DNA of 64,000 nucleotides from JAITMY01 sp031553765 (GTDB lineage Bacteria; Bacteroidota; Bacteroidia; Bacteroidales; UBA932). The translations under genes were made by a program, and so were the position numbers. Each line of letters opens with the position of its first letter. Position 1 is the stretch's first letter. Of the stretch, positions 1-9,575 are shown piece by piece. The notes under the pieces are model-generated. The model saw only the letters and a list, made by a program, of their open reading frames with translations, had not been told where the DNA came from and did not search any database. Location: contig JAVBKY010000005.1 in assembly GCA_031553765.1 (NCBI GenBank), forward strand, positions 1 through 64,000, written 5' to 3'.

Positions 1-3000
1 GCCCGCTGTAGTAGTGGGTGCGCAGTAGGCTGCTATTGCGGTAGTGCTCCATTTTGTTGCGCTGCCCTTGGTGGCTGTAGCTTATGCTCACGCTATCGGT
101 GCCCTGCGCTATGGTGGCTACTTTGCCCCAAGCGTTGTAGGTAATGCGCTGGGCTTGCAGGGTGTCTATGGGCGTATTAATAGAGGTAATGGCGTAGGGA
201 TTGGCGGTGTGCTCCTCGCTGGTTTCGTTGTAGGCAAAGGTTCCCACGCCGGTTTTGGAGGTAAGGTTGCCGTTGGGGGAGTACTCCATTACGGTGTGAG
301 ACTCCGCGTCAACCTGCCCGACTACGTCATTCAGGCAGGGCGCGGAATGACATTCGAGTAATCGGTCGAGGTGGTCGTACTCAAAAGTTTCCTGCTTGCC
401 ATCGAAAGCGCGGGAGGTAAGGTTGCCGGTAGCGGTGTTGAAAGCGTAGGCTTGCGTGTGCATGCGCTCTCCATTTGGATTAAAAATGCTTGCGTTTTTT
501 AGCAAGCCTTTCTTGGTGTACTCCATGCTGCACCTGGTGCCGTTGCCTAGGGTGTAGCCCTCTAGTTGCTGTGCCGAGTTGTAGGTAGGGAGTTCCCACC
601 GAGCTGCTTTGGCATCGGCGATGGTGGTAAGGTAGCCCGCGCTGTCGTAGCTGTAGCTAAGCTTTAGGCCCGAGGGGTAAGTGGTGGCTATGAGCTGCTC
701 CAGCGCGTTGTAGTGGTACGTATGCGTCAGCGCCTGCGCATCCACAAACTCGGTTTCGCTGCTCAGTAATCCGCCTGGTGTGTAGTAGTACTCGTGTACG
801 GAGCGCCCATCCTGCTCTACCTTATCAAGTAGCGCGCCGCTATAGTGGTAGGTGTAGGTGGTGGAGCCAAGGGTGGGAGAGCGTAACGTGTGCGTATGGG
901 GGCGGCCATGCTCATTGTAGATGGTGGCGGTGGTGTTGCCTTCGGCATCGGTTTGCTCCAGCAGTTCGCCCAGCGCATTGTACTTGTAGGTGGTAGTGCC
1001 TGTGGGGTCTACTAGCTTGGTTTGGTGGCCACGCTTGTCGTACTCCATGGTGGTGGTAAGGGTTTGCCCCTGGGTAGCCACGCTCACAGCTGTGGGTAAC
1101 CCCAGCGCGTTGTAGGTATAAGTTACGGTGCCGCTGGCATCGGTGGTGGAGGCTACCTGCCCCAGCGGGTTGGTAGTGCGGGTGTGGGTGCGCTTGGTGC
1201 TATCGTTGGTGGTAGTAACGGTATTGCCGCCGTAGGCGTAGCGTATGGCGGCGCTGGGGCTTATCTCCTTGGTTAACCGTCCGTAGTCATCATATTCGTA
1301 GCGCACCTCCTGCTTACCACCGTGGGCGTTGGGGGTTACTACCTTTTCAAGTAAGCCGCGCACGTTATACTTATGCTCGGTGGTAATGTACTTGTTCCCT
1401 TTACCTTGGGTTGTGCTGTGGAGCTCCTGTCCCTGCAGGTTGTAATACGTTTGTACCGAGGGTGTATTTTGCCCGCTGGTAAGTACGGCGTAAGCGGCAC
1501 CTTCGAGTAGGGCCTGCGTTAGCTGCATGCTCACGGTGGTGCCGTTGGGGTAAGTTGTTCCTGTCGGTCTTCCCCAGCTATCGTATTGATAAGAAGTTGT
1601 TCCAAATCGGTCGGATTGACTCATGAATAATCCCCTGGCCTCATTATAGTTATAGGTTATCATTTCATTTGGCAAGTCGTTCTTTTCCGACTTAACAAAT
1701 CGTCCGCTCTCGGAATAGGTCATTGATAAAGATCGAGCAATATTACTAGCCGTAGTGGTTACCTTCTGAGGATTCCCATACTTGTCGTAATTACTATAGG
1801 TGGTGCTATACCCCAATGTGTCATCGGGGTCAACGGCTTGCAGCGTTAAGTTGCCGCTATTGTCATATTCAAATAGTGTAACCTGATTATAATCAGGTGA
1901 GCTAGGAGCGCTTTGTACTATTTGCTGCTCTGATATTTTATTCAACAACCTCGAGCCTTTGGATACATAGGTTAGCTTTTGCCTACTTGTAAAGCCATCG
2001 CCTAAATCTCTTTCTATACTTTGGGGATTGCGGTCTGCATCGTAGTTGGTGTAGGTGGTGGTTACGTTGGCTCCTTTCAAATAGTCTGTTGAGGTTGTAT
2101 TCTCTAGTCGTAAAAAATACTTTTTATTACCCTCGTCAACAATGGTATAGTTGCTTTTATTTTCGGAAATAATAGCATTCGACATTCTTAACGTGGTTTT
2201 GTATGGGTATAAGAAACCAAAGGAGGGTTCGACTTTACACTCTGTTTTACTTGTTGTTTTATTAATATTATCCTTCTTTTCTATAACTCTAAATCCTAAA
2301 AAACCGCGGTCACTCCTTTGCGTAATGGGTTCGGCAAAGGAAAAGGTGGTGTTGGAGCTCGATGTGGTTACCTGCTTTACGACATCTATACGAGGCGACA
2401 TGTTGCTTATGATAGATGGCAAATCGGGATCATTATTGTAGTTGGCCGAAGATGTGGGGTATGGATTGCGACACTCAGTATACTGAAACTTTATTGTATC
2501 GCCCGGAAACGCCATAATCCGCGCTATTTTGTTGAACCAAACACCTTCATTTAGGGAGATAATGTAAGGATTTGCGGCAGCTGCATTGAAATTCATGTAC
2601 ACATCTTGTGAGTGCGCGGGAGTGAACTTTGACGCAATTGTAAAATTACGGAGTAAAGGGATGTTGCTATCTAGTACCTTACTTGTAAAATCCGTTCCGT
2701 TGGATAGTAGCATTGTGAGTGTTGCATTGGAAGCAACTCCATTTTTAAAGTTGGGGTAGGTGGTTAGAATATCACTTTTCCCATCCCTATTAATATCCAT
2801 AACAATCAGCATCCCACGAGATGCTCCGGAAAGTTTCGCTACGTCCACCGGGTCAATAAAATAGCCCCCTTTAGACAAATACAATTTCCAGCTATAGGTG
2901 TTCCGTTTATATTCCCCAACTAGAAGATCAGTGTTCCCATCACCATTAAAGTCACCGGTATGTATAGCGCTCTCGTATTGCCAGAAGCTGCATGAATGTA

Positions 3001-4762
3001 TGGCCACAAACTTCCCCGAAGACTCATCATTTTTTTGGAATTCATAAAAAGTCGTCGTTTTATCCTGTGTGTAGGCTATTTCGGTTTTGCCATTGCCATT
3101 TATGTCCGTAAGAGTTATTCGTGTTTTATTGGCGTTGCCAAATGCATTTAAATCAAAAGACGGTAGCCCTATCTGCCCCTGGATTTGATATCTTTCTGAA
3201 AACAGTATAAACTGAGTGGTGCCATTCCCTAAAAAATCGGCGGGTACAACCTGTAGCCCTTTGATAGAAGATGCAACAGAAGATGACTTATTTTCCTCCG
3301 GGTGTGCTATAAGTGCGCCATTTTCATATTTATAGCAATGTAAATGATAGCTAACCTTGTTTTTTGCAATAGGGTTACCCGGAGGTACATGGGAATTCTC
3401 CCCCACGTATAATTCATCCTTGCCATCACTATCTAAATCAAGAAATAGAAATGTATGTTGATAATTTTTATCCCATTCATGTTCGTATACATACTGAAAC
3501 ATGCCATTGCCCCTATTGCGATAAACAATCCAATAATTTTCACCATTCTTAAAGTTGGTTCTAATCAACACATCTGTCAGCCCATCTCTATCAATATCGC
3601 CATAGGCGTATGCCGTAAAATTTATTGCTTGGCTGTAAGAAGTAAGGTGTGGAGTTGCGGTGAATGTAACCGATGTGTTTATCTTGTGGCTGTAGTTTAC
3701 ATTACTCCACTCGAACTTGAGAAGCGAAGAAGGGCCGCTGGACGTGTTGCTTAACTCTATTTGCTCCAAGAAAGCTACGTTGTCTCTCGTTGTGTGCGTT
3801 AATTGATAAATTTCAAGAAGATTATTATCCGCACCCAGTATCTGTATTTCATTTAGAATGAGATTGCTGCTAAACTCAACTCCTCCCACATATTGAGTCG
3901 AAACAAAGTCTCTCGGCCGATAGTGAAGGTTGATCTTGCCCACGACCTGCTCTTTCCCGTGTGAGTGGTTGCCATATTTTACCATAGCAAGCCGGTTGTT
4001 TGAATACTGCGTGCGATAGCCGTATTCTTGCTTGTCATTAGTGTATATGAATTCAATAAAATTACTATTAGCGTCAATTATTTTGCACAGAGCCCAACCC
4101 AAATTAAAGAAAGATTCAGTTTTTGAAGTACCTAAATTAAAGAAAGATTCAACTATTGAAGTTCGCATTCTTAAAGACGGATAATAAGAGGCCATCGACT
4201 CCGGATTGCCATATATCATGGTTCTACCATCTTTGGTGTACACCTTGAATGTCATAGGTCCCCAAGAACTTATATTGTATCCTATAACCTTTTCTATGCC
4301 ACCCTCGGTGCGATACTCAACACTGTCATATCCCCATTGATTCAACTTAATCAATCGCTGCCCATCTAAGGATAGTGGACTAGTTGCATCCCATATAATA
4401 TTACCTCTATCATTATCGTGGTAGAAATTCTTAGGAACTCTGGATATCATGGACAATCCTGATAGATCCCAGTTCATACCTGCCACGCCGTCCCGAGAGT
4501 GGCTATTGTATGTTAGTGAGAGCTGAGGTTGCATGCCCTGTATGCCCGGAGGGCAATTGATGGGAACAGCGTATGTTGCCGCCCCGGTTGGGGTAATATC
4601 AGCGACTCCATTAATGATAGGCGGCATCCTTTTTGGCTGCATAAGAGCCTGTTCCCTTTCTATCCAGCCAAGAATAGATGGGTTTTTAATAAATTCTTGT
4701 TGAGCTTTTGCTGTTAAGCAGAGAACGAATAAAAGCAAAAAAATATGAATGATTCTTTTCAT
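1..4762 (-). CDS. SpvB/TcaC N-terminal, FG-GAP and RHS (YD) repeat giant secreted protein, partial (3' end outside window)
   Basis: The reading frame is open from an ATG at 4762 to the left edge, at least 1,587 codons, with no stop in any stretch I translated. Residues 1-21 form a signal peptide ending AKAQ. Residues about 45-110 match the SpvB/TcaC N-terminal domain (PTGAATYAVPI, LSLTYNSHS, GMNWDLSGLS). FG-GAP/VCBS-type motifs lie at about 400-780 (DFNGDGNTDLL, DINGNGKTEIAY, DINRDGKSDIL), then the RGFLGF motif typical of Tc-toxin B subunits near 810. From about 900 onward there are many RHS YD repeats (YQYDSWGRPTG, YEYDDYGRLTK). This is the layout of the RHS cocoon of Tc-toxin B/C proteins and polymorphic toxins. 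The cargo-bearing C-terminus is not in the window, so a toxin role is inference. The RHS half (1-1600) is visibly richer in G+C than the N-terminal half. It lies 70 nt behind a small sorting-domain protein, probably in one operon. Confidence 0.88.
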   Translation of the reverse strand, partial: MKRIIHIFLLLFVLCLTAKAQQEFIKNPSILGWIEREQALMQPKRMPPIINGVADITPTGAATYAVPINCPPGIQGMQPQLSLTYNSHSRDGVAGMNWDLSGLSMISRVPKNFYHDNDRGNIIWDATSPLSLDGQRLIKLNQWGYDSVEYRTEGGIEKVIGYNISSWGPMTFKVYTKDGRTMIYGNPESMASYYPSLRMRTSIVESFFNLGTSKTESFFNLGWALCKIIDANSNFIEFIYTNDKQEYGYRTQYSNNRLAMVKYGNHSHGKEQVVGKINLHYRPRDFVSTQYVGGVEFSSNLILNEIQILGADNNLLEIYQLTHTTRDNVAFLEQIELSNTSSGPSSLLKFEWSNVNYSHKINTSVTFTATPHLTSYSQAINFTAYAYGDIDRDGLTDVLIRTNFKNGENYWIVYRNRGNGMFQYVYEHEWDKNYQHTFLFLDLDSDGKDELYVGENSHVPPGNPIAKNKVSYHLHCYKYENGALIAHPEENKSSSVASSIKGLQVVPADFLGNGTTQFILFSERYQIQGQIGLPSFDLNAFGNANKTRITLTDINGNGKTEIAYTQDKTTTFYEFQKNDESSGKFVAIHSCSFWQYESAIHTGDFNGDGNTDLLVGEYKRNTYSWKLYLSKGGYFIDPVDVAKLSGASRGMLIVMDINRDGKSDILTTYPNFKNGVASNATLTMLLSNGTDFTSKVLDSNIPLLRNFTIASKFTPAHSQDVYMNFNAAAANPYIISLNEGVWFNKIARIMAFPGDTIKFQYTECRNPYPTSSANYNNDPDLPSIISNMSPRIDVVKQVTTSSSNTTFSFAEPITQRSDRGFLGFRVIEKKDNINKTTSKTECKVEPSFGFLYPYKTTLRMSNAIISENKSNYTIVDEGNKKYFLRLENTTSTDYLKGANVTTTYTNYDADRNPQSIERDLGDGFTSRQKLTYVSKGSRLLNKISEQQIVQSAPSSPDYNQVTLFEYDNSGNLTLQAVDPDDTLGYSTTYSNYDKYGNPQKVTTTASNIARSLSMTYSESGRFVKSEKNDLPNEMITYNYNEARGLFMSQSDRFGTTSYQYDSWGRPTGTTYPNGTTVSMQLTQALLEGAAYAVLTSGQNTPSVQTYYNLQGQELHSTTQGKGNKYITTEHKYNVRGLLEKVVTPNAHGGKQEVRYEYDDYGRLTKEISPSAAIRYAYGGNTVTTTNDSTKRTHTRTTNPLGQVASTTDASGTVTYTYNALGLPTAVSVATQGQTLTTTMEYDKRGHQTKLVDPTGTTTYKYNALGELLEQTDAEGNTTATIYNEHGRPHTHTLRSPTLGSTTYTYHYSGALLDKVEQDGRSVHEYYYTPGGLLSSETEFVDAQALTHTYHYNALEQLIATTYPSGLKLSYSYDSAGYLTTIADAKAARWELPTYNSAQQLEGYTLGNGTRCSMEYTKKGLLKNASIFNPNGERMHTQAYAFNTATGNLTSRAFDGKQETFEYDHLDRLLECHSAPCLNDVVGQVDAESHTVMEYSPNGNLTSKTGVGTFAYNETSEEHTANPYAITSINTPIDTLQAQRITYNAWGKVATIAQGTDSVSISYSHQGQRNKMEHYRNSSLLRTHYYSG

Positions 4763-4832
4763 GAAACCTTAACTTATAGAGTAAAATTCTATTTGCCATT
4801 GTCCTGGCCTTCCGAACATTCGGAGTATACGC

Positions 4833-5261
4833 CTATTTCTTGAGTATCTTAAACGAGGTAGTATTGTGGTTTATTATAATAACCAGCACATACATACCTG
4901 TAGGTAAGTTGGTAATGTCTATAGGGTTAGTCCTTTTTACATTCTTTTGCTCTAATAAAAGAACTCCCGATAGGTTGTATATGCTAATGCGGGATGTCAT
5001 TATCGTTTGAGGTAAGTCGTCTACGTTAACCGTCAGCATTCCCTCTGTAGGAGTGGGGTAGATGGTAAACTTAAGAGCATTAACTTCCTCCTTAAAGATG
5101 TCAGTTGAAACGTCTTGGTTGGTTGTGTCCGGAGGTATAACAATGGTAGGAACAACGCGTTCAATACGCTGCCCCGCCTTGTTGTAGTGGTAGTTGATTG
5201 TATGCTGCCCGAACGCTCCCGCAGAGAGGCATAGCAGTAAAATAGCTAAGATTTTTTTCAT
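4833..5261 (-). CDS. Small secreted protein with one YD-like motif and a T9SS type A sorting domain
   Basis: The 142-residue protein has a signal peptide (residues 1-18, ending AFG-Q), then a single YD-repeat-like stretch (NYHYNKAGQRIERV, about 22-36), a Pro/Thr linker, and a C-terminal domain (about 65-142) of the Por secretion tail type: FTIYPTPTEG, ISIYNLSG, LPTGMYVL and a final FKILKK. Such a domain directs proteins through the type IX secretion system to the cell surface. Nothing catalytic is visible. The YD fragment resembles the RHS repeats of the giant protein encoded 70 nt downstream, so the pair is probably cotranscribed and functionally linked. An alternative is a remnant of a longer RHS protein that kept only its ends. 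Sorting domain: clear. Partner role: inference. Confidence 0.8.
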   Translation of the reverse strand: MKKILAILLLCLSAGAFGQHTINYHYNKAGQRIERVVPTIVIPPDTTNQDVSTDIFKEEVNALKFTIYPTPTEGMLTVNVDDLPQTIMTSRISIYNLSGVLLLEQKNVKRTNPIDITNLPTGMYVLVIIINHNTTSFKILKK

Positions 5262-5410
5262 AGCTGAAGGTGGAATTATTGAAATAAAGTATCACCATGT
5301 AGAAGAATATTGCATTCTCTTACAGGGTTGATATCAAATGTGTAAAATGAATTAGGCTGACGCGAAAAAATAGCCGAAAAATCAGCCTATAAAATAGGAG
5401 GGACAAGTGA

Positions 5411-5441
5411 CAAAAGTAGCTAATATTGCTTTTTGTTGCAA
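5411..5441 (-). promoter_or_regulatory. Predicted Bacteroidetes-type promoter for the sorting-domain/RHS operon
   Basis: On the minus strand TTG (5441-5439) is followed after 20 nt by TACTTTTG (5418-5411), matching the TTG-N19-21-TAnnTTTG consensus. Transcription would start near 5405, leaving a leader of about 145 nt before the ATG at 5261. The rest of the 5262-5599 gap is AT-rich and shows no gene. Confidence 0.5.
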
Positions 5442-5599
5442 TGCTTTTTGTTGTACCTACGAAAGGAAAAATAGGTGGTTATTGAGCACGAGATAATTGC
5501 GCTCAATGAATATGTTTTTTTATATTTACGCGTATTTCTATGACGTAAAAATATACGAATTCGAATTGACGGGTGGTATTATTGTGTTGTCATTTTAGC

Positions 5600-5639
5600 A
5601 AAAAAGACCTTCGCAAGTTAACTTGCGAAGGTCTTTTTT
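5600..5639 (-). terminator. Rho-independent terminator of dnaE
   Basis: A perfect 40-nt palindrome centred at 5619/5620 (core GACCTTCGCAAG|TTAAC...) with A-runs on the left and T-runs on the right. It begins 18 nt after the dnaE stop codon and would work in both directions. Confidence 0.85.
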
Positions 5640-5657
5640 TTTGAACGCCATTGGCGT

Positions 5658-8600
5658 CTATGAAATCTTAAACTCAATACCGCTATCCTTCAAAAATTCT
5701 TCAATATCCTTGGTAATTTCCACCTTGAAAGTGCGGGAAAAAAGGTCGGAGCGCACGTTGCTTTCTTGGTCTATAATGTTGATGCTGAGTTTTGCTTTGC
5801 CTTGCATTTGACTTATTTTATCAAGTAACTTTAGCAGCAGTTCCTCGCTTACCTCGTCAATGGCAAGATTGATAGTGAGCTCCCTTACATCCTTTTTTAC
5901 ATCACTTAGCAGCTGAATATTATTTACTTTAAACTCCAACTCCTTGGGCTTGTCGCTTGGGGCTTGATTGCCTCTGTTGAAGCCAAAGCTGCGCTCCTTT
6001 ACCGTACCACGCACCAGTATCGAACATCCTGCTTTAAAATACTTTCCGTATTCAATATAGTCTTTGCCAAACATGGCCAACTCGTAGCTGCCGGAGTAGT
6101 CCTCCAGCGTCATTTTACCGAATAGGTTACCTGTTTTGGTGGCACGCTCCTCGGCCTTGGTTACCATGCCCATTACGGTAATGCCCCTGTTTTCGAGTGG
6201 CCATAGGTCGTTGAGGTCCGATAGCGCGTGCGTAGTCATATTCTCCGAAATCACTTTGTACTCATCCAGCGGGTGTGCGGTGAGGTAAATACCTATGAGG
6301 TCTTTTTCGCGCTTAAGCATTTCAATGTCGCTTACCTCGGCGGGAATATGCGGTGGCTCGGGACGCTGTACAACGTCGGTATTGGTTGCGCTGCCAAAGA
6401 GCGACTGCTGCGCCGAGTTTTTGCTTTGCTGAAATAGCGTGCCGTAGCGCAGCAGCATTTCAATGAATGAGCCACCATCTTTACCTTCGATAAAGTAGGC
6501 TGCGCGCGGAACCTCGAAGGCATCAAATGCTCCCGAACCTGCCAAGGCCTCCAGCGTTTTTTTGTTGGCCATTTGCAGATTTACACGCTCTATAAAGTCG
6601 TATATGCTTTTAAATGGGCCATTATTTTCGCGCTCCTCCACCAGGTTAAGCACCGCATTCTGGCTCACGCCTTTTACACCGCCAAGACCGAAGCGCACAT
6701 TGCCCTGCTTATTCACGGCAAAAGCAAGGTTACTTTCGTTCACATCGGGGCTCAATACCTCAATGCCCATGCGACGGCTTTCGTCCATGAACTTCGAAAT
6801 TTCATCGATATTATTCAGGTTGCAGCTTAGCAGACCTGCCATGTATTCGGCAGGGAAGTTGGCCTTGAGGTAAGCAGTTTGGTAAGCTACCCACGAGTAG
6901 CAGGTGGCGTGCGATTTGTTGAAAGCGTACGAGGCAAAAGCCTCCCAGTCTTTCCAGATATCGTTCACCACTTTTTCGTTGTGGCCATTTTCCAAGCAAC
7001 CCTTTACAAACTTTGGCTTGAGCGCGTCCAGCTTTTCGCGGATTTTCTTGCCCATGGCCTTGCGCAACTCGTCACTTTGACCGCGGGTGAAACCACCCAA
7101 CAGACGAGACAGAAGCATGACTTGCTCCTGATATACGGTGATACCGTAAGTATCCTTGAGGTACTGCTCCATGATAGGAATATCGTACTCAATTTTTTTG
7201 CGGCCGTGCTTACGTTCAATAAAGTCGGGGATGTACTGCATAGGGCCGGGACGGTATAGGGCGTTCATGGCAATCAAATCCTCAAACTGCGTGGGCTGCA
7301 GCTCACGCAAATATTTACGCATGCCGTCGCTCTCGAACTGGAACGTGCCTACGGTATCTCCGCGGCTGTACAGCTCGTAGGTGGCCTTATCGTCAATGGG
7401 GATGGTGTCAATGTCGACTTCAATACCTCGGTTGTGCTTAATATTGTCAACGGCCTCCTTGAGTATGGAAAGGGTTTTTAGTCCCAAAAAGTCCATCTTG
7501 ATAAGGCCTATATCCTCCACACGTGTACCCTCGTATTGCGTTACGGCCATCTTCTCCTTGGTTTCCTTATCATCGGCGGTACTTATAGGCACTACGTTGG
7601 TAAGGTCGTCGGCACCAATAATGATGCCACAAGCATGCACGCCTGTGTTACGCACGGTGCCTTCCAGCATCTGTGCGTACTTTAGCGTTTCGCGCGTAAC
7701 GGCATCGCCCGATTCGGCGGCAGCCTTCATTTCTGGTACCTTGTCAATGGCGTTTTTTACCGAAACTTTTTCATCGCGCGGTAGCTTATCCACCAAGTTT
7801 GTCAAACGAATACTTTCCGCCAACGGTAGCTGTTGTACGCGTGCCACGTCCTTAATGGCGGACTTGGTTGCCATGGTGCCAAAGGTAACAATGTGTGCCA
7901 CCTTTTCCTTGCCGTACTTGTCGGTAACATACTGCAGCACCTTGCCACGACCTTCATCGTCGAAATCAATGTCGATATCGGGCATGGAGATACGGTCGGG
8001 GTTGAGGAAACGCTCAAACAGCAAGTCGTACTTCAGCGGGTCAATATCGGTAATGCGGAGGCAGTAGGCTACCACTGAGCCGGCAGCCGAACCACGCCCG
8101 GGGCCTACCCATACGCCCATTTTTCGCCCTGCGGCAATGAAGTCTTGCACAATGAGAAAGTAGCCCGGGAAACCCATGCCTATCATGGTGTCGAGCTCAA
8201 AGTCGATGCGCTCCTTGATGGCATCCGTCATTTCGGGGTAGCGCGCGTAGGCGCCGGGTACCCCATTTTCGGGAATGCCGTTGTAGGCTATGTGCCGCAG
8301 GTATTCGCCATCGTTGGCAAAGCCTTCGGGCAGCGGAAACTTGGGCATGAGGGGCTTGCTGTTGATATCGTAAACCTCAATTTTGTCAGCAATCTCAAGC
8401 GTGTTGGTCAGCACCTCGGGTATATCGGAAAAAATAGCCTCCATTTCAGCGGTGGTTTTGAACCACTCCTGGCGCGTGTAGCGCATACGCCTGATGTCGT
8501 TCACGTCGGCGTTGGTGCTTACGCATAGCAAGCGGTCGTGCGCCAATGCCTCGTTTTCGTTAAGAAAGTGAACGTCATTGGTGGCAATAACCTTTACGCC

Positions 8601-9326
8601 CAACTTTTGTCCCAGCTCCAGCAGCTGGGCGTTTACCATTTGTTGCTTGGGAAATGTTTCCTGTTCAGCGGTGGGATCGGTAGCCCTGTGGCGTTGCAGC
8701 TCGAGGTAGTAATCGTCACCAAAAAGATTTTTGAACCACATGACGCTTGCCTCGGCATTGGCCATGTCGTTCTTCATAATGTACTGCGGAATTTCGCCAC
8801 CCAGGCATGCCGACGAAGCAACTAACCCCTCGTGATACTGCTCCAGAATTTCCTTGTCAATACGAGGTTTGTAGTAAAAGCCCTCGATGTGTCCCATGGA
8901 TACGAGCTTCACCAAATTGTAGTAGCCCGTTTTGTTTTTTGCCAATAGTACCAAGTGGTCGCCGCTGGCATCTTCCTTGCCCTTTTTGTCGTGTCGGCTA
9001 CCTGATGCTACATATACTTCGCAACCCACGATGGGCTTAAACATTTTTGCCTCTTCGGCGGCTATCTGTTGCTTTAACTCTGAGATGTCTTCTCCGTTTG
9101 CTTCCGCCGCTTCAACCTGTTTTTTTAGCCCCTTTATCGTATCCTTGTAAGGACCGTTTTTCTTACTTACGTAGTCCAAAAACTCCTTTATGCCGAACAT
9201 GCTGCCGTGGTCGGTAATAGCTACCGCGGGCATGCCGTCGGCTATGGCTTTATCCACCAACTTTGAAATTTTGGTGGCGCCGTCAAGAATAGAATACTCG
9301 GTGTGAACGTGGAGATGAACAAACAT
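5658..9326 (-). CDS. dnaE: DNA polymerase III subunit alpha
   Basis: Replicative polymerase, 1,222 aa from the ATG at 9326. The start is chosen because MFVHLHVHTEYSILDG is the canonical PHP-domain opening; the frame stays open upstream to 9425, but that segment encodes repeat DNA (see 9343-9400) and would need a TTG start. PHP domain at about 1-300 (H4, H6, H8). Palm catalytic motif PDIDIDFDD at about 449-457, with D450 and D452 equivalent to E. coli D401/D403. GPGRGSAAGS lies at about 400-410, helix-hairpin-helix at about 850-900, OB fold (VMGMVTKAEERATKTG) at about 1000-1100. No epsilon exonuclease is fused. Length fits DnaE1. It stands alone between two terminators. Confidence 0.97.
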   Translation of the reverse strand: MFVHLHVHTEYSILDGATKISKLVDKAIADGMPAVAITDHGSMFGIKEFLDYVSKKNGPYKDTIKGLKKQVEAAEANGEDISELKQQIAAEEAKMFKPIVGCEVYVASGSRHDKKGKEDASGDHLVLLAKNKTGYYNLVKLVSMGHIEGFYYKPRIDKEILEQYHEGLVASSACLGGEIPQYIMKNDMANAEASVMWFKNLFGDDYYLELQRHRATDPTAEQETFPKQQMVNAQLLELGQKLGVKVIATNDVHFLNENEALAHDRLLCVSTNADVNDIRRMRYTRQEWFKTTAEMEAIFSDIPEVLTNTLEIADKIEVYDINSKPLMPKFPLPEGFANDGEYLRHIAYNGIPENGVPGAYARYPEMTDAIKERIDFELDTMIGMGFPGYFLIVQDFIAAGRKMGVWVGPGRGSAAGSVVAYCLRITDIDPLKYDLLFERFLNPDRISMPDIDIDFDDEGRGKVLQYVTDKYGKEKVAHIVTFGTMATKSAIKDVARVQQLPLAESIRLTNLVDKLPRDEKVSVKNAIDKVPEMKAAAESGDAVTRETLKYAQMLEGTVRNTGVHACGIIIGADDLTNVVPISTADDKETKEKMAVTQYEGTRVEDIGLIKMDFLGLKTLSILKEAVDNIKHNRGIEVDIDTIPIDDKATYELYSRGDTVGTFQFESDGMRKYLRELQPTQFEDLIAMNALYRPGPMQYIPDFIERKHGRKKIEYDIPIMEQYLKDTYGITVYQEQVMLLSRLLGGFTRGQSDELRKAMGKKIREKLDALKPKFVKGCLENGHNEKVVNDIWKDWEAFASYAFNKSHATCYSWVAYQTAYLKANFPAEYMAGLLSCNLNNIDEISKFMDESRRMGIEVLSPDVNESNLAFAVNKQGNVRFGLGGVKGVSQNAVLNLVEERENNGPFKSIYDFIERVNLQMANKKTLEALAGSGAFDAFEVPRAAYFIEGKDGGSFIEMLLRYGTLFQQSKNSAQQSLFGSATNTDVVQRPEPPHIPAEVSDIEMLKREKDLIGIYLTAHPLDEYKVISENMTTHALSDLNDLWPLENRGITVMGMVTKAEERATKTGNLFGKMTLEDYSGSYELAMFGKDYIEYGKYFKAGCSILVRGTVKERSFGFNRGNQAPSDKPKELEFKVNNIQLLSDVKKDVRELTINLAIDEVSEELLLKLLDKISQMQGKAKLSINIIDQESNVRSDLFSRTFKVEITKDIEEFLKDSGIEFKIS

Positions 9327-9342
9327 AAAAAACAGAATTAGG

Positions 9343-9400
9343 ACATGCGATATGCGATACGCGATTTTGCGAAAGAAATGCGGATTAGTCGCAAATCGGT
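9343..9400. repeat. GCGATATGCGATACGCGA-type intergenic repeat upstream of dnaE
   Basis: Tandem copies of ATGCGATA/TACGCGAT followed by the inverted-sense TCGCAAATCG. A sister element lies at 39786-39912. It sits in the presumed dnaE leader. Function unknown. Confidence 0.6.
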
Positions 9401-9422
9401 TATCGATTTTTTTTAGTGCACA

Positions 9423-9430
9423 CAAAAATA
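9423..9430 (-). promoter_or_regulatory. dnaE: Possible -7 element of the dnaE promoter
   Basis: TATTTTTG on the minus strand matches TAnnTTTG, but I see no TTG at the proper distance upstream. If used, the leader would be about 90 nt and include the 9343-9400 repeat. Confidence 0.3.
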
Positions 9431-9515
9431 CAGCTGAAAAACTCGTTTGATGTTTTTTTTAACAATGAATTATAAACAACCGAGAGGATGTGCGATGCAC
9501 CTGTCTGTTTTTAAC

Positions 9516-9548
9516 AAAAAAAGCGGTGATTAAGAAACCACCGCTTTG
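9516..9548 (-). terminator. Rho-independent terminator of mnmA
   Basis: On the minus strand AAAGCGGTG ... CACCGCTTT closes a 9-bp stem followed by a T-run. It lies 28 nt after the mnmA stop. Confidence 0.8.
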
Positions 9549-9575
9549 ATATTGCCTATCAAATATTACCAACGA

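Noticed and set aside
7381..8067. 228-codon plus-strand open frame within dnaE
   Set aside because: Antisense of the DnaE palm domain, Ser-rich and without motifs.
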